Shown here in pieces: positions 1 through 12,600 of a DNA stretch of 64,000 bases. Origin of the DNA: Isoetes taiwanensis (lineage: Eukaryota > Streptophyta > Lycopodiopsida > Isoetales > Isoetaceae); the NCBI GenBank assembly GCA_021234155.1, contig JAJEKV010000782.1, forward strand, positions 28,004-92,003, written 5' to 3'. The position numbers and the translations under genes were made by a program. Below the pieces are notes generated by a model. That model did no database searches. It was not told the DNA's origin and saw only the letters and a program-made list of their open reading frames with translations. Numbering within the stretch: the stretch's first letter is position 1; each line of letters opens with the position of its first letter.

Positions 1-194
1 GAAGAGCCTCTAGCGAGTGAGTGTGAGGTGTGAATGAAGCCTTAGCATATATTCTTTCTATAAGCGTGGAGGTAGTAGTAAGATCGAGAGATATGGATTG
101 TCCTTTCCTGGCAACAACATAGCAGGTGATTGCCCGTGAATGCTTCGAGGGGTGGTCTTTAGAAAATTTTTCTTGAGAGTGAGCAAGATAAAAA

Positions 195-833
195 CATGGA
201 ATAAATTACTACTCCTATATTTTAGTGCAGCCAAAATAGGTTTAGCTAAACTACCTTCAAATTGGGGTTAGAAGTTTCTAACACTTGGCTGAACTAAATG
301 GGTTTCTCCATCAGCGTTTCTTGCTTTTTGGCTAAACTTTCACAAAATGGAAAGGCAAATACTAGCCATCACGCCATAGTAATTAAAAAAATCCAAGCAT
401 TTTGGCAAGGACATTGAATCTATTGTAAATACATAAATCAAGATATGCATGAACATGTTCAAAAACCTAAAAAAAGGGACTACATTGTTCCTTTTCCTCT
501 AATCGACAACTTTGTACTTGGAACAAGGAAGAAAGTGAAAAGGAAAAGAAAAATATAAACCCTATTTGAAATTTCTTAAAGTTAGCACATACATTGATGT
601 TGAATTTCGGACTAATCTATCCATTTTTCCAAGCCCACTCTATCTTAGGTTTAGCTAATCGATGTTCATGGATATGTCGGAGGTAAAGGTTTGGCTATTC
701 AACCTAAGAACTCACTTGGGCAAAAAATTGGGCTAAAAATTTTCTTTTTTTTTGGCATTTTTCCATTTACTTTAGCCATTTTTCTGCTACAAAATAGCCA
801 TTTATTTAACCTTAGCCATTATTTTATTCCATG
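195..833. mobile_element. hAT-like MITE (family A, copy 1), non-autonomous
   Basis: A 639-bp element begins CATGGAATAAA and ends TTTATTCCATG. It is flanked by identical 8-bp direct repeats GATAAAAA (187-194 and 834-841). Eight-bp target duplications are typical of the hAT superfamily, although the outermost bases are not the usual CA/TA pair, so the superfamily call is inferred. The interior is AT-rich and non-coding. It repeats short motifs around GGTTTAGCTAAAC and TTAGCCA many times near both ends, as expected of subterminal transposase-binding repeats. A second copy lies at 42,497-43,102 with the same ends and its own perfect 8-bp duplication. Confidence 0.88.
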
Positions 834-1124
834 GATAAAAATCATGCAAGACATAAGCCGGGGTTGAATTTGTTTTGAAAAAAAAAACTCAAGATCTTAG
901 GATAGAGCAAATGAAAGTTAACTAGGGTACACAAAGTGCATCGTTCTTCTATTAGTGCCAGGTCAAAGACGCAAAAAATCTTTGCGTGTAATAGCTCCTT
1001 CCACTGAGCCAGATGCACTGAGCCATCTAATAAGGAAAAGGTGATGGCGTGCTTTGACATAGTCAAGGTATCCCATAGGGAGGGGATAATCCATACTAAT
1101 ATGTGTTGCCAAGACAGAGTAATT

Positions 1125-1390
1125 ACGTGTTGTGGTGAGCATCCTCTGCAGACTGTTTCGCTTGTTGGAGCTGGTGTCGCAGGTCTTGGATTTGATTTGT
1201 CTTTTTATCCACAAGGCATTTGAGCTCTTTGATCTTTCAATGTGCGTGAGCGCTGTGAGAGGGAGAGGCACCCATAGAAAAGACTTGAAGTTGGAGACCC
1301 GTGATTTTGTTATCATCAATGATTTTCTGCTTAACATAGCTTTGCAATTGAGTTTCCAAGGATTTGATATGTATATGCTAGTTGGTTACA
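1125..1390 (-). pseudogene. Coiled-coil ORF remnant (unidentified)
   Basis: The minus strand has about 85 codons of glutamine-, lysine- and leucine-rich sequence with heptad-like spacing (for example NQIQDLRHQLQQAKQSAED) with at least two in-frame stops. It resembles in composition the coiled-coil ORF at 7,790-8,241, so it may be a piece of a similar retroelement accessory ORF. That link is inference. No start codon, promoter or conserved enzyme motif was recognised. The flanks from 1,400 to 2,450 hold AT-rich sequence with no feature I can support. Confidence 0.35.
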
Positions 1391-2456
1391 AGAGCTTCCA
1401 ACTCGATTGATGCGGAGTCGCGTCGAAAGTGGTGGCAATGGGAAAACGTTTTCATGGGCTTTTCTAGTTGGGCACTTTGGACTTTTTTTTATAAGGATAT
1501 GCCTCTAAATTTTTGCTTTTTAACTGAAGTTAATATAACTAATGACGATGCCCAGCATTGCCAGACATAAATATAACTTTTGTACATCGGGCATAAATAC
1601 AATTTTGTTGTAGATATCCATCAAATTATCGACATTTGTACACACGTCGCTAAATTTGAAGGAAAAGCATAACTATGATAGTACAGAAATGCGCTAATGA
1701 CGCTTTGTAAAGGAGCAATGTGATTGATTTGGGGCACATGTGTATATGAGGGGAAGAAGAACAATGGCATTGGCACAAAGAGTCATCTAAATGCTAAGAA
1801 TTGTAGCAGAAGTTTTGGACTACATATAGCGAACTGTTAAGTTTCAAATCTATGTTGTATGGAATTGGAAACAAGTCAACGCTGTATAGAACTGGATGCG
1901 ATGGTGCTATATACAAGTTGTTTATGCATGTGACATGTGAATTGGATGATCATACTTAAGGTTAAGATTTTCGACCATTTGATCATAAGTATGACATGGA
2001 TTTTATGATGGTCAAGGTGTTTGGCCTAGCTAGTAATTGGGGCAATACCTTGCATTGCATGATGTTTTGTGTGCTAACGCTTCTCTTATCTCGATCTCTA
2101 TTTGGATGCAAGCATCCACTTAGTAAAAAAATGTGTAACTTCTAATAACAAAGCCCAAAGATCTAGCTTATTGATAAAGACACAAGGATAAATAGGAAGG
2201 AAGGTTAGATAAAATGTGCAAATTAAACATTAAAACGATGAGAAAAGAATCGCATTTAAAAATATGTTACTCTAGAAGCATGTCACGCTCTCATTGCAAG
2301 CTTTATAGCTTAGCAACATTAGATTTTGGCGTAATGTGGCATGAGAACTTGCATATGGATGATGGATCTCCATAAAGGTAATGCTTAAAGTGTATTAACC
2401 ATTTGCTGCAGACAAAAAAATTCAAAAATAAAAATACAAAAATGAACGTTGTTGAT

Positions 2457-2780
2457 GCTTTTGCCTAAAAGACAAAAAGAGAGAAAATAAGGTAGGCTCT
2501 GCGTAGAAGATGGAGTTTCGGTGAAAAGCCCTCCCTTCTTCTAGTCAACCCAAGTGATCTTACTACAGATCACTTGATGCTTTTCCCTAAAAGACAAAAA
2601 TAGAGACAATAAAGCAAGCTCTGTAACTCGTTGAAAAAGTAAGAAGAAAGAAATGGACATGGTTGAAAGAAGAAAGAAAGAAATGGACATGGTTCAAACG
2701 TAAGAAGAAAGAAATGGACATGGTTGAAGTTTTTACTTTAAAAGACAGAAATACAGCAAGATAAGGCCGGCTGGAAGAGG
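2457..2780. repeat. Imperfect minisatellite cluster
   Basis: Three tandem copies of a roughly 30-bp unit containing GAAAGAAATGGACATGGTT lie at 2,639-2,728. They sit inside a looser repeat in which a block reading like CTTTTCCCTAAAAGACAAAAA recurs at 2,457, 2,579 and about 2,733, at roughly 122-155 bp spacing. Each block is followed by a GAGTTT(C/T)GG motif. No ORF is associated. The following stretch, 2,960-3,980, is non-coding. It holds a low-complexity run of ATGATAT/GCCTAT motifs at 3,290-3,390 and nothing else I can support. Confidence 0.7.
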
Positions 2781-3984
2781 GGAATCGGTGCTGAACTACC
2801 CCTTAGATAAGAGTTTTGGAATTTTGGAGTTTTGGTTGTGGATAAATTTTTTTTTTTTAAATAAGTTTAAAAAAATTGAATTTGTTGATGCTAGAAGAGG
2901 GTGCTCGATGCCGAACTACCACTTAAACTAGAGTTTCGTTGCTACAGATATCTTGCCATGTACACAAATGGGGATTGCTGATGATGCTTTTGCCACCTCC
3001 TACATAAGCACTCTGAAAAAATAAGACCCCTGCACTCTAAGCTTCGAGCGAGGAATACAAAACTTCGGACGAGAAAAGGCGACTATAGAAGGGAGGATAA
3101 GAAGAATGGACTGTTGGAATAGGGGCTCGTTGTTGCCGAACTACCTCAAAATTGTTGGAGATCTTGAGCGGAAGATTTGCAGTTCGAAGCTGTTTGAATC
3201 TTCGATCTGACTTAGAGATTTTGTTTTGTTAGTTTGCAGCAACAACAATAGATGTTAGTTAGACACCTTAAAATAGTATGCCCAAAAATAATACTGCCTA
3301 AAAATGATTTATCTAAAATGATATTGGGCAAAATGATATTTGCCTATATATGTATTGCCTATATATGATATGATATTGCTAGGAACGATAGTTTAAACTC
3401 TATTGGGTCTTGAACTTTAATGGGTTTAAAAATAAAATTTCAAAAAGTCCTCAGCCCTTGGATGTAAATTCCTCGGAATAGTCTCATGCACATGGAGTGC
3501 CTGCACCGCACGTGGCTAAACCCAAATCTGAAGAGCTCTTTGCTCCAGCCCGGTAGGAGAGGCTCTCTAGCCCGTCTGCATGGCAAACATGGTGAAGAAA
3601 GAAAGCTTGATTCAAAGCAAGAAAGATCCAAAACAAAGAAAGCTTTGATTCGCCGAAGCTTGAAGCTTCAAATTTGAAGCAAACATGTTGAAGTCAAGCT
3701 TGATGCCTAATCGCCATCGTTGTTGCGGTTTGCTACTCTGCTCTCTTACGCCCGGGACGCCCGCTTTCTGCCTGCGTGATCCAAGCGCCAAATCTCATGA
3801 ACCCCTCCCAACAAGCGGATACTTCTAACCCTTGTTGTAAAGAAATAATCCAATCCACTTTTCTTAAATGGGATGTGAGGCAGAATCTCCTGAACCCTCT
3901 CAATAAGCAGATGCTTTATCCCTTAACCTAAAATATCAAACATCTAACATTTAGATTCTTTACATATGTATTTAATTTATGTGG

Positions 3985-4113
3985 TTATTAGAATAGAATA
4001 GAATATGATTTTATCGTCCACGGAGACCAACAAAGAAAGAGGCATATCATAGGATTGAACCCCTGACCTACTACGCCAAAGCCAAACCCTTTACCAATAG
4101 GGTAAACCTCCTT
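3985..4113 (-). mobile_element. tRNA-derived SINE
   Basis: Read on the minus strand, this has an internal pol III-type promoter. An A-box-like sequence (TACCCTATTGGTAAAGG, about 4,087-4,104) is followed about 35 bp later by a good B box (GGGGTTCAATCC, 4,051-4,062). A tRNA-unrelated body comes next (GTCTCCGTGGACG), and the 3' tail is made of short ATTCT repeats. This is the usual layout of plant tRNA-derived SINEs. It is not a functional tRNA gene because no acceptor stem or cloverleaf can be folded. Target duplications were not resolved. Confidence 0.6.
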
Positions 4114-4605
4114 TTAGTTGTAAGGATGTAGTTGGCAAGGTTGCCGAGGAACATAGGAGCAACCTTTATGTGTAGGGTTGTGCAATGCAATGATGTATTA
4201 CTATTTGTTGCCAGATAATATTCATGATATAAGCCTGGTCATACACACTAGCAATCATAGTCATCCAATAAGGCGTATGCAATCAAGATTTGATATATTG
4301 CACTTGAGATCGCTTGTATGCAGTATGCAATATTGCAAGCTCAAGGAGACTAGACATGCTCAAAACAAAATTGCCATGCAAGAAATTTGCGAAAACGTCA
4401 TTCAAACAGCTGGTGTAGACTATGTGGAGAAGTTAAATGTTAAGCAGATGGATGAGCTGTTAATTCGACTGGAACTACTTTGCAACCAAAGAAGGTAACG
4501 ACAATAACATCATTTCATGAATACATTAACTTGCCATTGATTGATAAAAAATTACTTATTTTATAGGTTAAGAAGATGGTTAAACAATGCTTTCGAATAA
4601 ATAAC

Positions 4606-7150
4606 TTTTTTTTTTTTTTTTTTTTTTTTGAAGGGCGTCAAGCTTTATTCCCCAACTAGAAACGAGCAACATAAATGCAAAGGCGGGATTATAACCCGAT
4701 GGACAAACCGATCAAAGCGAGCACAACCACCGCCTATGCAAAGAATGAATCACGAAGGTAAGTATGCGGATCGATTACTTTCTTCTCTTGATCAAGAGAA
4801 GAACAATTGTAAGCCATAACAATTTTATCTTGCGAAGAACAACCTCATCTACGGTATCTATGCCCTAAAGATAAACAACCTCCTTCTCTTCGGATTGACC
4901 ATAAAAGCCGACCACATGCGAGATGAAAAGCTTCGTTTCCGTTGTTTGGGCCAAGCATCGGGATAGATAGCAAAGCAAAATTCTTTGGCTAGATCGAGGC
5001 GATGCCAAAAAGGGTCAACAACCAAGACCATGCCGAAGCCTCTCACACAAGAAAAACAATGCTCAATACTCCTCAACCCTTGGCGGCATAAAGGCGAGCT
5101 CTGAAATCCAGATTATCCATTTTATGGACTAACACATTGACTCACGAGGGGCATCTATGGATCACTTGCCACCACAAAAAACTACTACTTTGGGGTGCGG
5201 CTTTATCCATACCCATATCAAACACTTTTCCATTGTGGTGAGGGACTGAAGATGCCATCTATTAGGCGGGCGGGATTCCGAGAATGCACAAGCAATTTAT
5301 ACGAGAAGACACAAACCATACGGGTGGATATCGATGGCAACCCATATGACTACCTCAATGCGTGGACGAGAATCTGTGGCAACAATGCGACAATATGATT
5401 CAGTTACTCTGTCCCCCATCGTACAACAAGAACTTTGTTCTAAATGCTTCCCATGACATGAGATGATCGGACTCATACCAAAGGCTGCAATAGTATTGAT
5501 ACCGGTGCTACCCATCGTCGTTGTGTCTTTGGATGAACAACCACACTTAGAGGCACATTCTGCGGGTGTCCGCAAAGGAATCCACCGGCATGGGTGGACA
5601 AGCTGAAGACATGCCTCGGGATTAATATGGAAAAGAGACGGCGAGTGTCCCAAGTAACGCAAGCAACCCCTTTAGAAAGGGAGAAGCATTAGGATCGGAT
5701 GCATATGATAAAGCAAAGCCCAAGGAAGGAGGGGCTTAATGGAGGCCTTATGAAATGGGAGACAATCTTTGAATCATTTGCACCAACAACCTCGAGCCAG
5801 GAGAATCATCCTTACCAATGAAAATCCTCCAAATGAACTTTGATATCATCACCTTGCTTTGGAGGTGAAAATCCAACATACCAAGACCACCGGTGCCTTA
5901 GGTCTAATGCATTTCGCCAAACTACCTTGACCCTTTGCTCCTAACTCATTTCCACCCCAAATAAAATTTACGACGATCACGCTGACAATCTCCTCCATCT
6001 TACTGCGGGCTAGTAAAGCGAGGCGCCATGTAGACATGAGTATTACTAAGAACACATTTAGCCCACAGTGATTCTCACAGGGCATGGGCGGTTTAGGCGT
6101 ATTCCACCAAAACAAGTGCTTTTGCAACCCACTAATGATTTCATCCCAAGCATCCGGCGCGAGACATGAATTCCAAGCTGGGATACCAAGCAACTTTGTG
6201 GTATTGCCATGCGAGAAGAATCTTCAAGGATAGTCAAAATCACGGGGAGGGATGGGACTGACATCAACGTCCCAAAGGCTGTACATTTTGCCACCCTACA
6301 AGAACTCCTGATGCTAAGGAGAATGTGTCTAATAATAGCTTAGCATTACGAAGATTCTCAGCCTCGGCAATTAGGAACAAAAAAGTGTCATCGGCATATT
6401 GGTTACATACCTCTTGAGAACCATCGTCCATTGGGAGGCCTTGAATAGCGCCATCTTGGGTAGCCGGAGAAGAGGCTGGGACAAGACTTACGCCTGGTGT
6501 GAAAAGCAAGGGTGCTAAGGGACAACCCTGTCGAATTCCTCTACCCACTACAAAAATATCCGATGGCTCGCCCTGGAAAAGGACAGTAGATCTGGCTGAT
6601 GTATGGAGCTTCATGACATTCCTTGTGAATGACTCCCCAAACCCAAGTGCAGAAGACACTTCTCAGAAGCCCCAATCAACACTATCGTGGGCTTTAGCAA
6701 AATCAAGCTTAAGATACCTTTGCTCTATGACCACGTAACCCGGGCCCAATATATTCCTTCATATCGGCGATACGTTGTTGAGAATACAACGGCGAGGAGA
6801 AAGCAGATTGTGTTGTGAGATAAGCGTCGACCAAGATGTCTCGGACTCTTTACGCCAATGTCTTAGCAAAGATCTTGTACCTGAGAGGAAAGCAATGTAA
6901 TAGGTCGCCCGGTCGAGAAATAGTCTTGGGTTCCTTGTTCTTTGGAATGAGAGATACAACACGTATTCAAAATCTTATCAAAGGCTCCTAAATCTCTGAA
7001 ACTCACAAAAGGCATCATATATGTCATCCTCCAGCGGTCCAGCACTTGAGAAAGAATTCAATAGGAAAACCATCAAGACCGGGCATTTATCCCTTTTCAA
7101 AGACCCACATTTGCTTTTTAAGTCCTCCTTCACAATATTAGACTCAAGAA
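4606..7150 (-). mobile_element. L1-type LINE, 5'-truncated, decayed reverse transcriptase
   Basis: This minus-strand retroposon ends in a 24-nt poly(A) tail (T run at 4,606-4,629 on the plus strand). The reverse transcriptase is readable in several frames. A GLDGFPIEFF-type start lies near 7,060, then VVSLIPKNKEPKTISRP near 6,950, DFAKAHDSVDW near 6,690, the GIRQGCPLAPLLF block near 6,520 and the catalytic QYADDTFLFL near 6,390 (YADD box). The 3' third (4,630-5,700) is the more diverged C-terminal region. The endonuclease and ORF1 are missing, and stops and frameshifts are frequent, so it is a dead copy. No target duplication was found at the 5' side. The stretch 7,150-7,790 shows no recognisable feature. 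Confidence 0.88.
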
Positions 7151-7789
7151 GCAACCTCTCGCTCTTGAAACAATGCGGCGCACCTTAGTCAACTGACCAA
7201 TTGCATGTCCTTCCGAAAGGGCAATGGGTGTCGTGCAAAGAATGAAGAAAAGTGATGATGAAGATCTTGCTTAAGATTCACCGGATGGTGATAGAAGCGA
7301 TATACTCAATCTAAAACCACGATGTCTTTAAGAATATTTCCATGGATCAAGTTTCCTTATCAGCCACATGGCAAGAATGAAAGATATTATGTTTTCAAAA
7401 TGTCTAATAATGACTTAGGCTCTGGGAGTTGATGTAATAAGCGAGGGAATGCAACCATCTAATGATTTATCAAAAGGCATGAGTGCACTTTGATCATGTG
7501 AAATGCATACAAGGTTGGTCAATCCTTGCTTGCCATGTATATGATTCGGTTATTCATGTTGCATTTTGGATTACTTGTCCATTCAAATAAAGTCAAGATA
7601 TAAAGTCATGCATGCTTTGCATATTCTGAGAGTCGAAGTTTGATAACTATAGCTACAACTTAGCAATGGTACTAAGTCAAAAGCTATTCTTTGAATGTTT
7701 TACTTTCGGGAAGTTGGCGGACATAGCATGTATCCACATATTTAAAGGAACATATTGCATATAATATTATTCGATCTTGGAAAAAGCCC

Positions 7790-8241
7790 ATTATGCCCAG
7801 CTAAAAAAACCTACAAAAAAGTTACAATCGGTGGCACTCTGTTGGGTTCGAAACTCTCCTTGAAGACCAGGGCAGGGCATCCTGAAGGAGCTAGTCCTTG
7901 GCCATGAGTTGATATGTGAGAGTTTGTACCTGAGCCTACAATGGGTGTGGAGAGCTTCCAATTGAGTCGTGGCCTCTTGAACCTTTTTGAAATCATCACG
8001 GATGGCCAGAATGGTGTTGTGTTTTTCCTGAAGCTGATCTTCGAGATGAGTTTTCTGAATGGTGAGATCTTGGAGTTCCTTCTTGAGGGCATCAGAAGAA
8101 TCAAGATGGTCTTTGATACCATTCATGAGTTTATCTTGAGATTCACTGTGGCGGAGAATACAACTAGCGCTACATTGTTCATACTCGTAAAAAGCTTGTC
8201 GAGAAGGTTGGGGGAGTCCGGGTAATGAACCTCATGAGGTA
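7790..8241 (-). pseudogene. Downstream part of the gypsy extra ORF (coiled coil), cut by the copia insertion
   Basis: A minus-strand ORF of about 110 codons has a strongly heptad-like segment (KKELQDLTIQKTHLEDQLQ, then EKHNTILAIRDDFKKV) and ends in a stop near 7,791. The protein context appears to continue from 25,506-26,480. When the copia element and one TGGAA copy are ignored, an open frame runs from the upstream side into this region before a one-base shift changes frame. I read the two parts as one ORF lying downstream of a gypsy integrase. Such extra 3' ORFs are known in several plant Ty3/gypsy lineages. Its function is unknown. Confidence 0.5.
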
Positions 8242-8246
8242 TGGAA

Positions 8247-8420
8247 TAAAGAAATTAGTCATGCAAGCAATCGGAGAGAGGAAAGCAGCGGTTTGGTGGA
8301 ATAGGTAGATGGATTTTTGTATTGAATAGAAACATATACAAAAGTATGCATCGAGGAGATCGACGAGTTCGATTAATGTAATTGGACCGGACCATGACAC
8401 TATATTTCCATATTTTATCC
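8247..8420 (-). repeat. 3' LTR of the copia element
   Basis: This 174-bp repeat matches 25,328-25,500 with scattered substitutions and small indels. Its outer edge (minus-strand ...TTTCTTTA) borders the TGGAA duplication. Its inner edge is next to a purine-rich AAGTGGA tract that could serve as the polypurine tract. The first two bases differ from the 5' LTR (GG in place of TG). Confidence 0.88.
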
Positions 8421-8479
8421 TCCACTTCAGCTTGGATCTGTCATAATCTTCGGTAAGTATCATCATGCTGAAATTTGTC

Positions 8480-9206
8480 TCGAGCAAGTGCTTTTAGTCA
8501 TTATGTCGACTAGCATCTCCATAGTTAGGCGTTATAAAAAGCCCGATCACACCATTTTGTTCCAATGTGACCGAGTTCTTGGATGATACTTTAGAGAGTT
8601 AGCCATCGCTGAATTGCACTTTGATTATCACCATATAATAAAGTAGGTGTTTGTTGCTCCAACATAATTCCTCTCAGCGGTTAGTATTAACCCAGTTGCT
8701 TCTTGTGCAGCAAAGCTAAGCTGCAACATATTCGGATTACATGCTAGATAGTCACGTTTCTTACTCTTCCATGATATAGCGAGAATCTCCAAGCAAGAAG
8801 GCGAATGGAAGTAGATCTTCTAGTATCTGTTGCTTTTGCTTAATCCCGAATCGGTATATCAATCAATGCGAATGATTCTTTATCATCAACTCTAGAATAA
8901 TATAAAGCATGATCCCTTGTTCCTTGAAGATATCGCATAATGCGTTTCACCGGGCTTTGTCTAATGTGCTTCACTCGGATTTTCCAAAACTGGCTGACCA
9001 CTCCCACTGCATATGACAAGTCTGGTCTTGTACATATTGCTAGATAAATCAAGCAATCCGCAGCGTGTCGATAAGGAACCGACACATGTGAGCTATCTCG
9101 AAGTCGTTTTAGGAGACATATCGGATGTAAGATTTACATATGTCTCCATAGGTGTTGAGGCTGGTTTGCTATCTTACATGTTGAATCTTTTAAGCACATC
9201 ATCAAT
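8480..9206 (-). pseudogene. Copia RNase H domain (3' part of pol)
   Basis: Minus-strand translation gives the copia linker and RNase H region. YIDDVLKRFNM and SKPASTPME lie near 9,130-9,206. They are followed by YRHAADCLIYLAICTRPDLSYAVGVVSQF (first block near 9,070) and IMRYLQGTRDHALYYS near 8,900-8,960. These match the well-known copia pattern of a short GSLxY-TRPD segment ahead of the YLKGT block. In-frame stops and shifts are present. The reading frame resumes exactly where the reverse transcriptase part stops on the other side of the 9,211-21,468 insertion. Confidence 0.85.
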
Positions 9207-9210
9207 ATAT

Positions 9211-9240
9211 AACCATCATCAATTAAATTGGGATTATGTC
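9211..9240 (+). repeat. Left terminal inverted repeat of the 12.26-kb element
   Basis: This starts AACCATCATCAATTAAATTG. It pairs with 21,440-21,468 in inverted orientation, with one single-base gap and one or two mismatches. Confidence 0.85.
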
Positions 9241-9699
9241 AACTCAAAATCACGCCAACTTGCTATTGTCTTCTAGGGGTTTTTGTTTCTTTTAATCTTT
9301 TTGGACTTCAAAAAAATAACATAAGGTTGCGATTCACGTGTGACTTTTCATATCAGGAATTGAAATATCTGGCGAAATGAAGAGCAAGTTGCTAACATAG
9401 ATGAGACAAATATTGCTTGCTCAATAGATGATAATATTAGGTTTGATAATAACAAATTGCATTATTTCGAGAGGCAATTCGGACTTCGAAATTATCGATA
9501 CATGGCACAAATATCATACAAAAATATCATATATTCCAATAAAACATTAAAGGGATCAATCCATGTTTTTCCGTATTTAACAAGGTGTGGTTCCATGTCA
9601 CCCCGTTCTATCGGTTTAAAGTGCAGAATCTAACACTTCACCCGTCATCCCCATAGCCAAATTATGCATAATAGACACAAACTTCACGGAAAATCATCA

Positions 9700-12600
9700 T
9701 CCCAAAGTTTTTGGATCGTAAGATGGTGGATTAGGGGGCGTGTTTGATTGTAGAAGCATTTGAGAGCATCATCATCCACTATGATTATATCATCCTTATT
9801 CTCGATACCAAGTTAGTCCATCATGTTACTCAAGTGTTTGATGAAGATAGGCTTGCACTTTGTTGGATCCTTAGGATTAGTGAACTTCACACATTTGTTC
9901 GATCCCAAAGGGTCAACCAATTTCTAACGCATTTCCCCGATTGCCTCCAAAGTATCCTTGATGTTCCTTAGTTCCATGGATGACCAAATACCAACTTCGA
10001 AATAACCTGAATGCCTCGATACAGCATCTCCTTCAAGTCGTGACATGAGGATAGATCCACTTGGTGTTTGATTCTCTCGGTGTCACGATGGCTTGTTCTC
10101 TAGCCACTTTATTTTTGGAAAAGTCTTGTAAAGGACTCGTTTAGGTCGAACACCACAACCTTCTTAGAAGCGCCAATGGAAGCTGAAACATCAAACATGT
10201 ATCCGGTCGACAAAGATCACGATAACACAAAACAATACAAAGCCATGGCGTGATTTGAAAATAGTCATAACCAAATCGCTTCCGGTGATTTAGCTTTGAC
10301 AACGAAAAATAATCAAAAGCAAGCTTGGCGATTTAATTCAAAGGTAATACAAATTAAATCACGCGCGTGGGGCTATTTAAATGGGCAAGGCCATACCTAT
10401 CATCTTCGGTTTATTGGCCCGTCATCTAAGCGTCATTCTCCCCCTCAGCCACCCTTAATCGCCCGTCTTCTTATTTGTTAGAATTGTTATTTTCTATTAG
10501 TTCATTTCGTCCTTCTGGCCCGACATTATTTTACTATTGATTTGGCAAAACTGTGAATCACTAGAGCGTATGCGTTGCCTTCATTTTCGGTTTCCCTGTC
10601 AATTATTTCATTGTTAACTTTGTGAATCTACTCTATTGTTGCTTGCATCACCCGCAATGTGGGCAAGGATATTCCCTAAGTTCGCCGCCATCACGGTACT
10701 TTGAGCAACCGGTTTAGCGGACTATTTGTTCATTCTTGCTTTCCTTATCGGGTGCCCAGTTACTAGTTCCCTCTCCGGGAGCAGCGTCCACTTTCGAGGT
10801 GGACAAGTCACGAGACTTTGATTGCTGATGATTTCAGGTTGCCATAAGGGCCTTTAGGAACTTGGCAAGCACATGCATGAGGAATGGTTCAAGAAAGTCT
10901 TTAGCCCTTGCTCATCACTCACAAAGCGGTGACATCTTCTTGCACCATAAGAGCCTCTCGGACAATATAACCTCCAACATGAAGCTCCAAGTAGGTTGTA
11001 TCAATTGGAGCAAATGCCTCGGCGAATGTAAGCGACCATAGGCGAAATCCATTTTTATTTAAAGGGGCCCTTCTCCTTAGTTTGTAGCTTCGTACTTGAT
11101 TTCCCCCACTTAGGAGGGGGTCGATCCTCATCCTCTTGACTCATCACATTACACTGATCCGATCCGTATGAAAGAATATAGTTCTTAAGTCGGATCATCT
11201 AGAAGAAAACATTCCCATGCTTTGCTATTGTCACCCTTGGCCTTAGCAATATCATATTCCTCGTCGGCTGAGCATGGATATCATAATAAAGATCACATGT
11301 GCCATCTTAGTTACGTTAGCGACTCATTATCCTTAACATCATATATTAGGCATCCCTCCCTAATAACTTTGAGGCACTCCGGATCATGGCGCCCAGATAG
11401 TCATGCAGATGTGACTCACGAAGGACAAGCGATGACAATAGTGAAGGACCTCTGGGTTGTCAATCCTATCTGACTGGTAAAGAAGCTCGTAGTCATACGG
11501 TTCATGCCCATATCTCCTCCTCCCACCCTGGCTGTCCAACACAAAAGTGATATATTTTTAAGGCCCGGAAGTTGAATCGGCAAGAGACCTTTGTACCCAA
11601 TGGAGGTGAATCTGGGGCGATTATGTCGTCTTCTCCGATAATCTTCTTCACAAAGGGCCACTTTTCTTCTCAACTCGGCCCCGATTACCTTAGGGGGTAG
11701 AGTCTCCTTATGTTTTGTATTTTTAGCCTTCCAATTCTTTAGGGAAGTCCTTTGACCCGAATACAAACTTCTTGATGTCATCATTCTTGACCTTGTATTT
11801 GTCCGACCAATCCAATTTCGGATAATGCCACATCCCCGATAGCCTTTGTAACTCGGCTCCTCGGTGACTTCATTATCACATTACATCCTTTACATGATTT
11901 GCAGCACTCAACGAAGGACATCCTATCCTTGGTGAAAGCACCCTTCTTGTATAAGACTTCCTTCTTTAAAGCCGGTCTAAAACCCAAATGGTCTCGGGTC
12001 TGTCTAGCCCACGAGTCTTTCTCATCTCATCACATTCAAGTCAAAGATGCTTACATCAACGGAGGCACCCTACCCATAGTATCGGCTGACTTCCCTTGTG
12101 CATAAAGCGTCCGAATTCATTCCACTTGAGACCCATCTTGCCTCCTTACAAAACACAATCTTATCACGAAGTCTGTTGGTCGGACTGCTGGATGAGATTT
12201 CGAAAAGGATCTGCAATGTCATCACCACCTTTTTCTTTGATTTTCTTGCGGTCTTCTTCTTCTCGTATAATTGTTATGCGGCCGAGTCAGCTCCGGCTGT
12301 TTTTTGAATGCCTCGGACTTTGACCCATGCATGCGGTGGGCAATGGGCGACCATATTCCCACCCGTTGGTTGTGGTAGCGGTTGTTCTTGATGGTGCAAT
12401 GAAGTGCGGACATTGAATGTTATCATAGAATAGAAACCGCAGGTGATTTGAATAGAATTGATGAAGAGAAAAATCAGCACGGCGTGAAATGAATAAAGTT
12501 ACTAATGCAATTCCGCCGGAAGTGCTTTCAAATCAAACCAATTCGCGCCCGGTGTTTCAAATCAATCAATTCCACGGTGTTTTCAAAATCAATTGGTTGA